A stretch of 64,000 nucleotides of DNA, taken from NCBI GenBank assembly GCA_964592425.1, contig CAZQCG010000009.1, positions 1 through 64,000 on the forward strand, read 5' to 3'. Shown here piece after piece: positions 28,931 to 36,332 of the stretch. The notes under the pieces are model-generated. The model had not been told where the DNA came from. It worked only from the letters and a program-made list of their open reading frames with translations, and did not search any database. Origin of the DNA: Viridilinea sp964592425 (GTDB lineage: Bacteria; Chloroflexota; Chloroflexia; Chloroflexales; Chloroflexaceae). Numbering within the stretch: position 1 is the first letter of the stretch; each line of letters begins with the position of its first letter. The position numbers were made by a program, and so were the translations under genes.

Positions 28931-30004
28931 ATGCCGAAGAGTTTCAACAACCTGTTCTCGCAGATCGCGAACTTCGAGAATCTCTTTGCAGCCTGGCAGG
29001 CGGCCCGGCACGGCAAGCGCCGTCGCGCCGATGTGGCCGCCTTCGAGCGTAACCTGGAGCCGAATTTGCTGCAGCTGGAGCAGCAGTTGCGCGACGGGAG
29101 TTACCGGCCAGGGCGCTATCGCTCCTTCTTCATCCGCGAGCCAAAGCGGCGCAAGATCAGCGCGGCACCCTTCCGCGACCGGGTCGTCCACCATGCCCTC
29201 GTGCGGGTGATCGAGCCCATTTTCGAGGCGCGCTTTTCGGACGCATCCTATGCCTGCCGGCGCGGCAAGGGCACCCACCGCGCCGCCGACCACGCCCAGG
29301 CCCTGTTGCGCCGCTATCCCTATGTGCTCAAGGCTGACATCGCCCAGTTTTTTCCATCCATCGATCACCAGGTGCTTGCTAGCCTGCTGGCTCGCCATAT
29401 CTCCTGCCAGCTTACCCTGGAGCTGTGCCGGCGGATTATGGCCAGCGGCGACGGCATCCTGGCCAGCGAATATACGCTCAAGCTCTTCCCTGGCGACGAC
29501 CTCTTCGCTGCCCTGCGCCCGCGCGGCCTGCCCATCGGCAACCTGACCAGCCAGTTCTGGGCCAATGTCTACCTGAACCGTATCGACACCCTGCTCCAGC
29601 GTGAGTTGCGCCTGCCCCATGTGCGCTACTGCGACGATCTGCTGATTTTTGCCAACGAGAAGGCGACCCTGCACACCGCCCTTGCGGCCCTCCACGAGCG
29701 TGCTGCCGCTTTGCGCCTGACTCTGCACCCGCTCAAGACGCGCATCTACGCCGCCGACGAGGGGGTCGAGTTCGTCGGCTACCGGCTCTTCCGCGACCAT
29801 CGCCGCCTGCGCAAGGGTAACGTGCGCCTCTTCGTGCGCCGCCTGCGCCGCCAGCAGCGCGCCTATCGCGCCAGGCGACTCAGCGCCCAGCGGATACGCA
29901 CATCAATCCGGAGCTGGATCGCCCACGCGAAGCACGCCGACACCTACCGCCTGCGCTCGCGGCTGTTACGAGCGCATCCCTTTGCTGCGGGGCACCGCAC
30001 ATGA
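28931..30004 (+). CDS. DGR reverse transcriptase
   Basis: A 357-residue reverse transcriptase that would copy the TR transcript with errors at adenines. Conserved blocks: FFIREPKRRKISAAPFRDRV (domain 1-2), LKADIAQFFPSID (first catalytic Asp), GLPIGNLTSQFWANVYLN at about 200-217 (the IGxxxSQ form typical of DGR enzymes), the YCDD box at 233-236 with both catalytic aspartates, and LHPLKTRIY plus VEFVGYRLF downstream. No maturase X domain, endonuclease or retron-type extension is present, which argues against group II intron or retron origin. GAGGGGG precedes the start. Its stop overlaps the avd start. Confidence 0.95.
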   Translation: MPKSFNNLFSQIANFENLFAAWQAARHGKRRRADVAAFERNLEPNLLQLEQQLRDGSYRPGRYRSFFIREPKRRKISAAPFRDRVVHHALVRVIEPIFEARFSDASYACRRGKGTHRAADHAQALLRRYPYVLKADIAQFFPSIDHQVLASLLARHISCQLTLELCRRIMASGDGILASEYTLKLFPGDDLFAALRPRGLPIGNLTSQFWANVYLNRIDTLLQRELRLPHVRYCDDLLIFANEKATLHTALAALHERAAALRLTLHPLKTRIYAADEGVEFVGYRLFRDHRRLRKGNVRLFVRRLRRQQRAYRARRLSAQRIRTSIRSWIAHAKHADTYRLRSRLLRAHPFAAGHRT

Positions 30005-30363
30005 GCAGCGAGTCACCCATCTTTACCCAGACCTACGATCTCCTGCGCTGGCTGTTGCCCCTGGCTGGCAAGCTCCCGCGTGAGCACCGCAGCGGGCTGG
30101 CGCGACGCCTGCCTGAAGTGGCTTTTGCCCTTCAGCGCCAGCTCATCGCTGCCACCAAGCACCCCGCCGAGCAGGCGACCCTGCTGCGTGAGGCCGACGC
30201 CACCCTGGCCGAGTTGCGGCTGCTGCTGCGGCTCGCCCGTGACCTGGAGGTAGTTTCGTTCAAACAGTATGAGGAGGGCGCGCGGCGCAGCAGTGAGATC
30301 GGGCGCTTGCTCGGTGGCTGGTTGCGCCGGATCGATGAGCTATCGCCGGCCTCTGGGCCGTGA
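30001..30363 (+). CDS. avd: Avd-like DGR accessory protein (four-helix bundle)
   Basis: A 120-residue all-alpha, basic protein overlapping the RT stop by 4 bases (ATGA). Predicted helices: FTQTYDLLRWLLPLAGKL, LARRLPEVAFALQRQLIAA, AEQATLLREADATLAELR and FKQYEEGARRSSEIGRLLGG. This pattern and the position next to a DGR RT fit Avd, the pentameric RT- and RNA-binding partner required for TR cDNA synthesis. The TR begins 62 bases downstream. Confidence 0.85.
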   Translation: MSSESPIFTQTYDLLRWLLPLAGKLPREHRSGLARRLPEVAFALQRQLIAATKHPAEQATLLREADATLAELRLLLRLARDLEVVSFKQYEEGARRSSEIGRLLGGWLRRIDELSPASGP

Positions 30364-30425
30364 GATAGGGGGGCTGGCCGACCCACCTGCGGGTGGCGCG
30401 GCGGGAGGGTCTTCCGCCGTGGAAC

Positions 30426-30503
30426 GTGCGCGGGGCGTACCGCAACAACAACAACTCGCGCAACCGCAACAACAACAACGGTTTGCGGGTCGCCAATCAT
30501 TCT
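30426..30503 (+). repeat. DGR template repeat (TR)
   Basis: A 78-base non-coding template downstream of avd. It contains a run of four AAC, then TCGCGC, one AAC, CGC and four more AAC, flanked by GTGCGCGGGGCGTACCGC and GGTTTGCGGGTCGCC, which are conserved in all VRs. Read in frame it would give RNNNNSRNRNNNNG. AAC is the codon type favoured in DGR templates because changing its adenines yields many residues but no stop codon. Upstream (GCGCGGCGGG at about 30397) there is a looser match to the VR flank; downstream similarity ends at TCATTCT. Confidence 0.93.
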
Positions 30504-30908
30504 GCGGGTCGCTGGGGCCAGAAGGAGCCATTGCTTATGGGCGGTGGCGCGGCCCCGGCGGAGAATGACAGGCCAGTCCCTGGCTACGTGGTATCACGCC
30601 ACGTAGCCGAAGACGAACCGCCCCTCCCCCCGCCAGTAGGCTCATACGGGCCGAACGTCGGGATGGGGCCGACGAGCTACAGGGGTGTGCCGGGCAGCCA
30701 GTACGCCCCTGTAGCTGAAGTATGCTACCATTGAGCGGTGATCAACTGCTGGTCGCGCAAGCTGATCATCATTGCGTATCACAGTAGATAAGCTTTCAGC
30801 ATCGGGCAATTCAGTTTGATCGTTGCTCACAGCCCCCACAGCTCCCACACCGCACGCTGGCAGGTTGTCTCCAGATGATCAAGCCGGTTTGAACCAGGTC
30901 TTACACCA
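30504..30908. other. Region between TR and target 3 with two hairpins
   Basis: No gene is supported. GGCTACGTGG (30582-30591) pairs with CCACGTAGCC (30599-30608). AGCTACAGGGG (30675-30685) pairs with CCCCTGTAGCT (30706-30716). The first could end the TR-containing RNA or serve as structured RNA needed for priming, as TR-flanking RNA does in BPP-1. Neither has a clear U-run. Confidence 0.5.
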
Positions 30909-32993
30909 ATGACCCGGCCGCGCAATCCATTCACACGCGCAGGTGCCCTGCGCCTGAACCACCCGCTCTTCCGTGGGCGGGTAGACGAGCTTGCCCGGCT
31001 TGAGCAGGCTTGCCTGAGTGACCTCGACTTCTTTCCGCTGATCTACGGCGGCCGCCAGAACGGCAAGACAACGGTGCTGCTACGCCTGGAAGATCGCCTG
31101 CGCGCACGGATCGATGCGGGTGTGCGCGTCTGCCGGGTGGATTTCCAGAGCCTGCCGCGGGCCAGTTCACCCGAGGCCTACCGCCACCTGGCCCGTGCGG
31201 TCACCCACGAGTTGCCAACGACAGCGTCCCCGCCCGTTGCCCTTGACGCACCAGCCCTCGGCGATTTCCTTGAGCAAGTCCTGGCCGCAGACGGGCTGGA
31301 ACGCATGGTGTTGTTGCTTGATGAGCTTGGCACCCTGCCCGATGCCACTCGCGAGGATCTGGCCCATGTGCTGCGGGCGCTGCACACGCGCCGCCTGCAC
31401 AGCCCGGCCCTGGCCAAGGCCCAGGTCGTGCTGGCGGGCGGGATCGAGCTTTACCGCCTGGCCGTGGTCGAGGCCTCGGCCCTGCGCAATGTCTGCGAGA
31501 TTGTGCGCCTGGGCGATCTGGGCAAGGCCGAGGCGGTCGCCGTACTTGCCGATGGCCTGGGCTTGGTTGGGGTTGAACCCGCCAGGGCGCAGGCCCTGGG
31601 CCAGGCGGTCTATGCGCGGGTGTGCGGCCACCCCTATTTCACCCAGCGCCTGGGTGAACTGCTGGCTGCACAGCGCCTCGCGGGCGACGAGCCTGACGAG
31701 GCCACCATCGAGGAGTTGGCCTGGGCGCTGCTGGAACAGGACGACCCCTTGCTGGAGCATCTGCGGCGGAGTATCAGTGAGTTGGGGCTGGAAGACGCCG
31801 CCCGGCACCTGCTGAGTGCCTCGCAGCGTACTAGCCGTACAGACGATGGCACCGAGCGTCTCGATCTGCTGGGGCTGGCCCGGCGCGCCGGGCGCTACTG
31901 GGTGCCACGCAGCCCGCTCTTCAGCGTGGCGCTTGCCGAGTGGTTGGGCATGTCCTTGCCCGCAGGGGGCGTTATGCCCGACGCAGCCGAGGCGGTGCAA
32001 GGGGACGCGCTCCAGCAGTACCTGGCCGACCTGCATGTCGAACAGCAGGCCGTTGCAGTTCATCGCGAGCGAGCGACCGATCCCGCCGAGCAGGTGCGCC
32101 TGCAGCGCCGCCTTAACGTACTGGCCGACGAGATCGTGCGGGTTGAGGCCATGCACGCTCCTTCTCCCGCACCTGCACGCGAAGCTCAGAGGGCCGTCCT
32201 CCCAGCGTGGGTGCCTACCCTTCTCCCCATCCCGGCTGGCCCCTTCCTGATGGGTAGTGGCGACAATGACCAGCAGGCCGACGGCGACGAGAAGCCCCAG
32301 CATCGCCTGGAGTTGCCCGCCTACTGGATCGGCAAGACCCCGGTGACTAATGCGCAGTTCCGGCCCTTTGTGGAGGGGGATGGGTATCGCAACCAGGTCT
32401 ACTGGACGCAGGCGGGCTGGCAGTGGCGTAAGCAGGAGCAGATTGTCAAGCCACGGTTCTGGGACGACGCGAAGTGGAACGGTGCCAACTACCCGGTGGT
32501 GGGCGTGAGTTGGTTCGAGGCCGTGGCCTACTGCCGCTGGCTGAGCGCCCAGACCGGCCATCCGTTTCGCCTTCCAACCGAGGCCGAGTGGGAGAAGGCG
32601 GCACGGGGGCCGGAGGGCTTGATCTGGCCCTGGGGCAACACCTGGGAGGCGGGGCGCTGCAATAGCGAAGAGGCGGGCATCGGGCAGACGACGCCGGTCG
32701 GGCAGTTCCCCGGCGGGGCCAGCCCCTACGCTGCCCTCGACATGGCTGGCAACGTCTGGGAGTGGTGCGCGACGCAGTATGGAAAGGGCTACCCATATGC
32801 CCTGGAGGACGAGTGGGCCGACGCATACCTGGAGCCAGACGCAGGAAGGAGGTTGCGCGGCGGGTCGTGGTACAACCAGCAAAAACACGTGCGCGGGGCG
32901 TACCGCTACGTCAGCTTCAACTCGCGCTACCGCGACGGCAACTTCGGTTTGCGGGTCGCCAGTCATTCTCAATTGCCCGGTTCTGAATCCTGA
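30909..32993 (+). CDS. DGR target 3: AAA/STAND-like NTPase fused to FGE/C-type-lectin domain
   Basis: A 694-residue paralogue of target 1. N-terminal ATPase: NHPLFRGRVDELARLEQACL, Walker A GGRQNGKT (47-54) and Walker B VLLLDE (Asp138), then GYYTQ-like helical region to about 370. A short helical linker (EQVRLQRRLNVLADEIVRVE) replaces the KAAKLAAIR repeats of target 1. The FGE-like domain spans about 437-685 and ends in VR3. From 32778 to 33000 the DNA is identical to 25012-25234 of target 1, while the ATPase parts differ strongly, which points to recent copying of the 3' end. It lacks the FGE cysteine pair, so a ligand-binding role is inferred. Confidence 0.88.
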   Translation: MTRPRNPFTRAGALRLNHPLFRGRVDELARLEQACLSDLDFFPLIYGGRQNGKTTVLLRLEDRLRARIDAGVRVCRVDFQSLPRASSPEAYRHLARAVTHELPTTASPPVALDAPALGDFLEQVLAADGLERMVLLLDELGTLPDATREDLAHVLRALHTRRLHSPALAKAQVVLAGGIELYRLAVVEASALRNVCEIVRLGDLGKAEAVAVLADGLGLVGVEPARAQALGQAVYARVCGHPYFTQRLGELLAAQRLAGDEPDEATIEELAWALLEQDDPLLEHLRRSISELGLEDAARHLLSASQRTSRTDDGTERLDLLGLARRAGRYWVPRSPLFSVALAEWLGMSLPAGGVMPDAAEAVQGDALQQYLADLHVEQQAVAVHRERATDPAEQVRLQRRLNVLADEIVRVEAMHAPSPAPAREAQRAVLPAWVPTLLPIPAGPFLMGSGDNDQQADGDEKPQHRLELPAYWIGKTPVTNAQFRPFVEGDGYRNQVYWTQAGWQWRKQEQIVKPRFWDDAKWNGANYPVVGVSWFEAVAYCRWLSAQTGHPFRLPTEAEWEKAARGPEGLIWPWGNTWEAGRCNSEEAGIGQTTPVGQFPGGASPYAALDMAGNVWEWCATQYGKGYPYALEDEWADAYLEPDAGRRLRGGSWYNQQKHVRGAYRYVSFNSRYRDGNFGLRVASHSQLPGSES
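32889..32969 (+). repeat. DGR variable repeat VR3
   Basis: 81 bases, identical to VR1 and embedded in a 223-base perfect duplication. It has five AAC-derived codons in the first block, one more than the present TR, and an A-to-G change in the final AAT. Confidence 0.9.
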
Positions 32994-33022
32994 TTGCTGT
33001 TTTCTGTGTGCGGGGAAGGGGT

Positions 33023-33065
33023 GTGGGGCAGGGCCTGCCCTGCCCCACCCGCGCCGCAGGCGCGG
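33023..33065 (+). other. Tandem hairpins downstream of VR3
   Basis: The same double hairpin as after VR1 and VR2, with a single loop change (GCA instead of GTA), so the stems are kept while the loop drifts. TATATTTTTG follows 7 bases later. Confidence 0.7.
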
Positions 33066-33241
33066 ATCGCGTATATTTTTGTTAGACAAGGTTTCGGGCT
33101 GGTTTACAGTTCAGCATCACTCGCCGCGTACTGATGCGCTCAGGCTATTCTCTATACGAAGCCAATCTCTACCCCATCGGAGCGAGGGGACTATACTATA
33201 CTAGCTTGAGGATGAGGATGTGACAGCCGATGGAGGATCCT

Positions 33242-33439
33242 ATGACCATCATTACCCTCGATGTTCCGGAGGAGCGGTTACGTCTGCTCGTCGAACGCGC
33301 CAAAGGCTTAGGAATAACCCCGGAAGATCTGATTCAGTTGAGTATTGCCGACCTTGTTCGTCGCCCAACCCCAGAAGTGCAGGACGCGATTACCGCAGTG
33401 ATTCAGAAAAATCGCGATCTGTACCGGCGACTCGCATGA
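33242..33439 (+). CDS. Small possible antitoxin-like DNA-binding protein
   Basis: A 65-residue protein starting MTIITLDVPEERLRLLVERA with LGITPEDLIQLSIADLV, a strand-helix-helix pattern like ribbon-helix-helix antitoxins. GGAGG lies 5 bases before the ATG at 33242; an upstream in-frame ATG at 33230 would overlap this site. It is followed by a Phd/YefM-like gene, so the two may be relics of toxin-antitoxin modules. Family assignment is by pattern only. Confidence 0.5.
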   Translation: MTIITLDVPEERLRLLVERAKGLGITPEDLIQLSIADLVRRPTPEVQDAITAVIQKNRDLYRRLA

Positions 33440-33461
33440 CTCGGTATCTGACCCTCACCGA

Positions 33462-33692
33462 ATGAAAAGCTATACCTTTTCCGAAGCCCGGCAGAACTTT
33501 GCTGCCATCCTTGAGCAAGCTCGCCGTGACGGCGCCGTTCGAATCCAGCGTCGCGATGGGCAGAGCTTTGTGCTGACGCCAGAAACACGACCGGCGTCAC
33601 CACTCGACATACCAGGGGTCCACCTGAGCCGTCCCATCGTGCGGGAGGACATCCTCGATGCCATCCAAGATGGACGTCGTCGCTACGACTAA
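33462..33692 (+). CDS. Phd/YefM-family antitoxin-like protein
   Basis: A 76-residue protein: MKSYTFSEARQNFAAILEQA, then DGAVRIQRRDGQSFVLTPE. The N-terminal strand followed by SEARQNFAAILE is the Phd/YefM DNA-binding dimer motif, which represses its own operon and neutralises a toxin through its C terminus. No toxin gene (Doc, RelE or PIN) follows; a decayed DGR target lies next. A VapC-like fragment occurs at 38800-38950, far away. It seems to be an orphan antitoxin. Confidence 0.7.
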   Translation: MKSYTFSEARQNFAAILEQARRDGAVRIQRRDGQSFVLTPETRPASPLDIPGVHLSRPIVREDILDAIQDGRRRYD

Positions 33693-33956
33693 ACGCGTTC
33701 CTCCGCACGGCGGCCCAACACCGCGTGCAGCCGACTCGCCGGACTCGGGCCGATTTTGCGCGCAGGTATGCGGTATACTGCTTTCCAGCTTGGGCTCGTC
33801 CGTGCCAACGACGCCAGCCGTTGGGGCTGGAAGACGCCACCCGGCACCTGCTAAGTGCCTCGCAGCGTACCAGCCGAGGAGTGGGAGGAGGCCTATCTGG
33901 AAACTAACGTGAACCGAGTGTTGCGCGGTGGCTCATGGTACAACCCAGAAAAAGCC

Positions 33957-34036
33957 GTGCGCGGGGCGTACCGCGACCACCACTACGCCTCGCGCGACCG
34001 CAACTACTACAACGGTGTGCGGGTCGCCAGTCATTC
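33957..34036 (+). repeat. DGR variable repeat VR4 (in decayed target)
   Basis: It follows the VR pattern: first block GAC CAC CAC TAC GCC, then GAC CGC AAC TAC TAC AAC, all explained by adenine changes in AAC codons. Like VR1 and VR3 it has five codons in the first block. It has one T-to-G change in GGTTTGCGG and lacks the downstream tandem hairpins. Confidence 0.8.
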
Positions 34037-34043
34037 GAGCAGT

Positions 34044-34072
34044 GATGAGTGGCGAGTGGCGAGTGGCGAGTG
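34044..34072 (+). repeat. 7-bp tandem repeat, GAGTGGC orientation
   Basis: GATGAGTGGCGAGTGGCGAG continues as repeats of GAGTGGC just after VR4. It is the reverse complement of the longer array at 34690-34818, so the two arrays flank the gene at 34101-34481 as an inverted repeat. Confidence 0.7.
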
Positions 34073-34100
34073 AACAGTCAGCAGTGACAGGCAAGTATCT

Positions 34101-34481
34101 ATGAGCAGTGAGAAGGGGGTTAGCAGCTACCGTGATCTGTTGGTGTGGCAGAAGGGAATCACCCTCGTGAAGCTAATTTACCAACTCACTGCGAGCTTCC
34201 CGCCTGAGGAGCGCTTTGGGCTGATCGCGCAGATGCGTCGGGCTGCGGTATCTGTCCCATCGAATATCGCCGAGGGTCAGGCACGTCACACGACAGGTGC
34301 CTTCGTGCAGTTCATCGCCCACGCGGAAGGCTCCCTCGCCGAATTAGATACGCAGCTGGTCATCGCTACGGAGCTCGCCTATTGCAATGGTACGAATATA
34401 TCTGAGATAACGACTCTTATAGTCGAACTGCGCAAAATGCTCAATGCACTACGACGGAGATTAGTGGCCAGTGACAAGTGA
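34101..34481 (+). CDS. Four-helix-bundle protein (23S rRNA intervening-sequence protein family), Avd-like
   Basis: A 126-residue helical protein with the family signature SYRDLLVWQKGI, FPPEERFGLIAQMRRAAVSV, PSNIAEGQAR and AHAEGSLAELDTQLVIATEL. These proteins share the pentameric four-helix-bundle fold with Avd, and members occur both alone and in DGRs. Here it lies directly after VR4 and between inverted 7-bp repeat arrays, so it may be a second Avd-type factor or an independent mobile gene. It is not a ribosomal protein despite older names. Confidence 0.85.
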   Translation: MSSEKGVSSYRDLLVWQKGITLVKLIYQLTASFPPEERFGLIAQMRRAAVSVPSNIAEGQARHTTGAFVQFIAHAEGSLAELDTQLVIATELAYCNGTNISEITTLIVELRKMLNALRRRLVASDK

Positions 34482-34544
34482 GCAGTGGTGACACTCCGCA
34501 CGCCCTGATGGTTTTTCAGAATTAAAACTGGTATCCATCGCATC

Positions 34545-34582
34545 GGCAGACCTCGCAGGTCTGCCAGACCTGTGAGGTCTGG
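34545..34582. repeat. Two overlapping short palindromes
   Basis: GGCAGACCTCGCAGGTCTGC (34545-34564, closing C at 34565) and CCAGACCTGTGAGGTCTGG (34564-34582) are overlapping perfect palindromes with 3-base centres. They look like a REP-type element. The rest of 34482-34689 shows no gene. Confidence 0.6.
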
Positions 34583-34689
34583 TTTACCGGCTTTAATGCT
34601 TGAAATCCATAAGCCAGCGAGAAATCCGCCTCACCGCTCGGCTAAAGCAATGGCGGCTTGCGGCGGGTTTAATCGGTCAGTGCCAGTCA

Positions 34690-34818
34690 CTGGTCACTCG
34701 CCATTCACCACTCGCCACTCGCCACTCACCACTCGTCACTCGTCACTCGTCACTCGTCACTCGTCACTCATCACTCGCCACTCATCACTCGCCACTCGTC
34801 ACTCATCACTCGCCACTC
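34690..34818 (+). repeat. 7-bp tandem repeat array (CACTCGT/CACTCGC/CACTCAT)
   Basis: About 18 units of a heptamer, mostly CACTCGY or CACTCAT, run up to the ribosome site of the KAP NTPase. There are no spacers, so this is not a CRISPR. Unit number probably varies by slippage and changes the leader length of the following gene. Confidence 0.8.
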
Positions 34819-34832
34819 CTGAAGGAGCACTC

Positions 34833-36332
34833 ATGACAACCAACCAGCCTGGCTATAGCGATCTGTGGACGACCGAGGACGAATTGGGCTTTGGGGCCTC
34901 AGTTGCGGCGCTGGCCGAGGTTGTGGGCGGGGCCAAGTTGGCCGACACGCCGCTCACGGTGGGCATCTACGGCCCCTGGGGCAGCGGCAAAACCAGCATG
35001 ATGCGCATGATCTATGTGGTGCTGAACGACCGGGCCAGGCATCCCGGCGTGCTGCCAATCTGGTTTGATGCCTGGCGCTACGCCCAGAGCGATGCGCTCT
35101 GGCGCGCCCTGCTGATCAGCGTGGTTGAGGAGATCCGCACGCATGTGGTTCGCAATGACGACCGCCTGCGCACCCTCGTCGGCAAGCAGGCCGCCGCCGC
35201 CGGTCAAGCACCACCAGCCGAGCTCAAGCCCGAACGCGAGAAGCTGGAGCAGCGCCTCGACGATCTGATCGCCGGGCTGTACCGCACCGTCGAGCGCGAG
35301 GAGCCAGGCAGCATCTCGATCGATTGGCCCGAGCTCGGCAAGGCTGCTGCTGGCACGGCGGTGCGCCTGGGCCTGGCCTCCATCCCATTTGTCGGCACGG
35401 TGCATAAGGCGCTTGAGGAAGCGATCAAGGCGGCCCAGGGCAAACTTGCCGAGGGGGAGGACGCCACCGCCTTTGCCCAGGCCATTCACCGCGAGCGGGC
35501 CAAGATCTATCGCGATCAGGTACGCTCACTGGAACAGTTCTATAACGAGTTGAAGGGGCTGATCGAAGAGTGGGCTAACCTGGCTGGCTACCGCCTGGTC
35601 ATCTTCATCGACGACCTCGATCGCTGTCTGCCCGATCAGGCCATCGGCGTGCTGGAGGCGATCAAAGTCTTCCTCGACGCGCGTGGCTGCGTCTTCGTGC
35701 TCGGCGTAGACCGCGAGATCATCGAGCGGGGCATCCGCATCCGCTACAAGGAGTTCGCCCTCAGCGAGCGCGGCACAGCGCTGGGGGCCTTCCCGGTGCC
35801 GGAACGCGATTACCTCGAGAAGATCGTGCAGATCCCCTTCGCCCTACCGCCGCTGGCGCAGAGCTCGATCCACCATTTTCTCGCTAACCGCCTGCCGAAA
35901 CTGCCTGGCCTGACCGGCGACGAGGCCACTTCCGTCGCCGCGTTGATGACCACCGGCCTCTTACGCAACCCACGCAAGGTCAAGCGCAGCTTCAACATCT
36001 TCCGCCTACACCTGATCCTGGATCGCGCTCAGGGTCGTATGACCCCAGCCGGCCTGATCGCCAAGCTCACGGTGATCCAGAGCAGCTTCCCCGATCTCTA
36101 CGAGCAGATCGCCCGCGAGCCAACCTTGTTACGCACCTACGAAGCGATCGCTCGTGGAATCACGCTGCCGACGCCGATCACCCAGGAACAGCGTGACGAG
36201 ATGGGCAAGCAGGATCAGCGCCTGCGCGAGATGCTGCACCAGCAGCCCTGGTACGAGAAGCTCGCCGACGACGAGCTGCGCGAGTTGGTTTACCAGAGCC
36301 GGGCGACGGGGGATGCTGACAGTACAGTGTAG
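34833..36332 (+). CDS. KAP-family P-loop NTPase
   Basis: A 499-residue STAND-related NTPase. Walker A is GPWGSGKT (47-54); the KAP-specific WFDAWRY motif follows at about 79-85. A Lys/Glu-rich helical insertion with a possible short hydrophobic stretch (AVRLGLASIPFVGTVHKA) comes next, then Walker B FIDDLDRC (Asp260/261) and FVLGVDREIIERGI. The C terminus (RNPRKVKRSFNIFRL) is typical of the family. AAGGAG lies 5 bases before the ATG at 34833, which was chosen over the longer frame running through the heptamer array. KAP proteins occur in bacterial conflict systems; here it adjoins the DGR and may act with it. Confidence 0.88.
   Translation: MTTNQPGYSDLWTTEDELGFGASVAALAEVVGGAKLADTPLTVGIYGPWGSGKTSMMRMIYVVLNDRARHPGVLPIWFDAWRYAQSDALWRALLISVVEEIRTHVVRNDDRLRTLVGKQAAAAGQAPPAELKPEREKLEQRLDDLIAGLYRTVEREEPGSISIDWPELGKAAAGTAVRLGLASIPFVGTVHKALEEAIKAAQGKLAEGEDATAFAQAIHRERAKIYRDQVRSLEQFYNELKGLIEEWANLAGYRLVIFIDDLDRCLPDQAIGVLEAIKVFLDARGCVFVLGVDREIIERGIRIRYKEFALSERGTALGAFPVPERDYLEKIVQIPFALPPLAQSSIHHFLANRLPKLPGLTGDEATSVAALMTTGLLRNPRKVKRSFNIFRLHLILDRAQGRMTPAGLIAKLTVIQSSFPDLYEQIAREPTLLRTYEAIARGITLPTPITQEQRDEMGKQDQRLREMLHQQPWYEKLADDELRELVYQSRATGDADSTV

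Larger units (their letters stand above)
33821..34073 (+). pseudogene. Deleted fourth DGR target gene
   Basis: 33821-33876 matches target 3 at 31782-31838 (TTGGGGCTGGAAGACGCC...) with only three or so differences; this is from the ATPase part. It then jumps into the FGE C terminus (EEWEEAYLETNVNRVLRGG and SWYNPEKAVRGAYRD), skipping roughly 0.8-1.2 kb. The remaining frame still carries VR4. A single internal deletion of a full-length paralogue explains the structure. A short 72-residue frame (33855-34073) remains open but has no good ribosome site. Confidence 0.75.

Noticed and set aside
28931..30004. Reverse transcriptase considered as group II intron or retron enzyme
   Set aside because: No maturase X domain, intron RNA ends or retron msr/msd signs. 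The SQ motif, Avd partner and TR/VR pairs identify a DGR.
30393..30734. Open frame that translates through the template repeat
   Set aside because: The poly-Asn stretch comes from the AAC-rich TR; the frame has no ribosome site and its downstream part matches nothing. The TR is non-coding.
34101..34481. Ribosomal protein S23 naming
   Set aside because: The old name comes from intervening sequences in 23S rRNA genes; no rRNA is present and the fold is a four-helix bundle.
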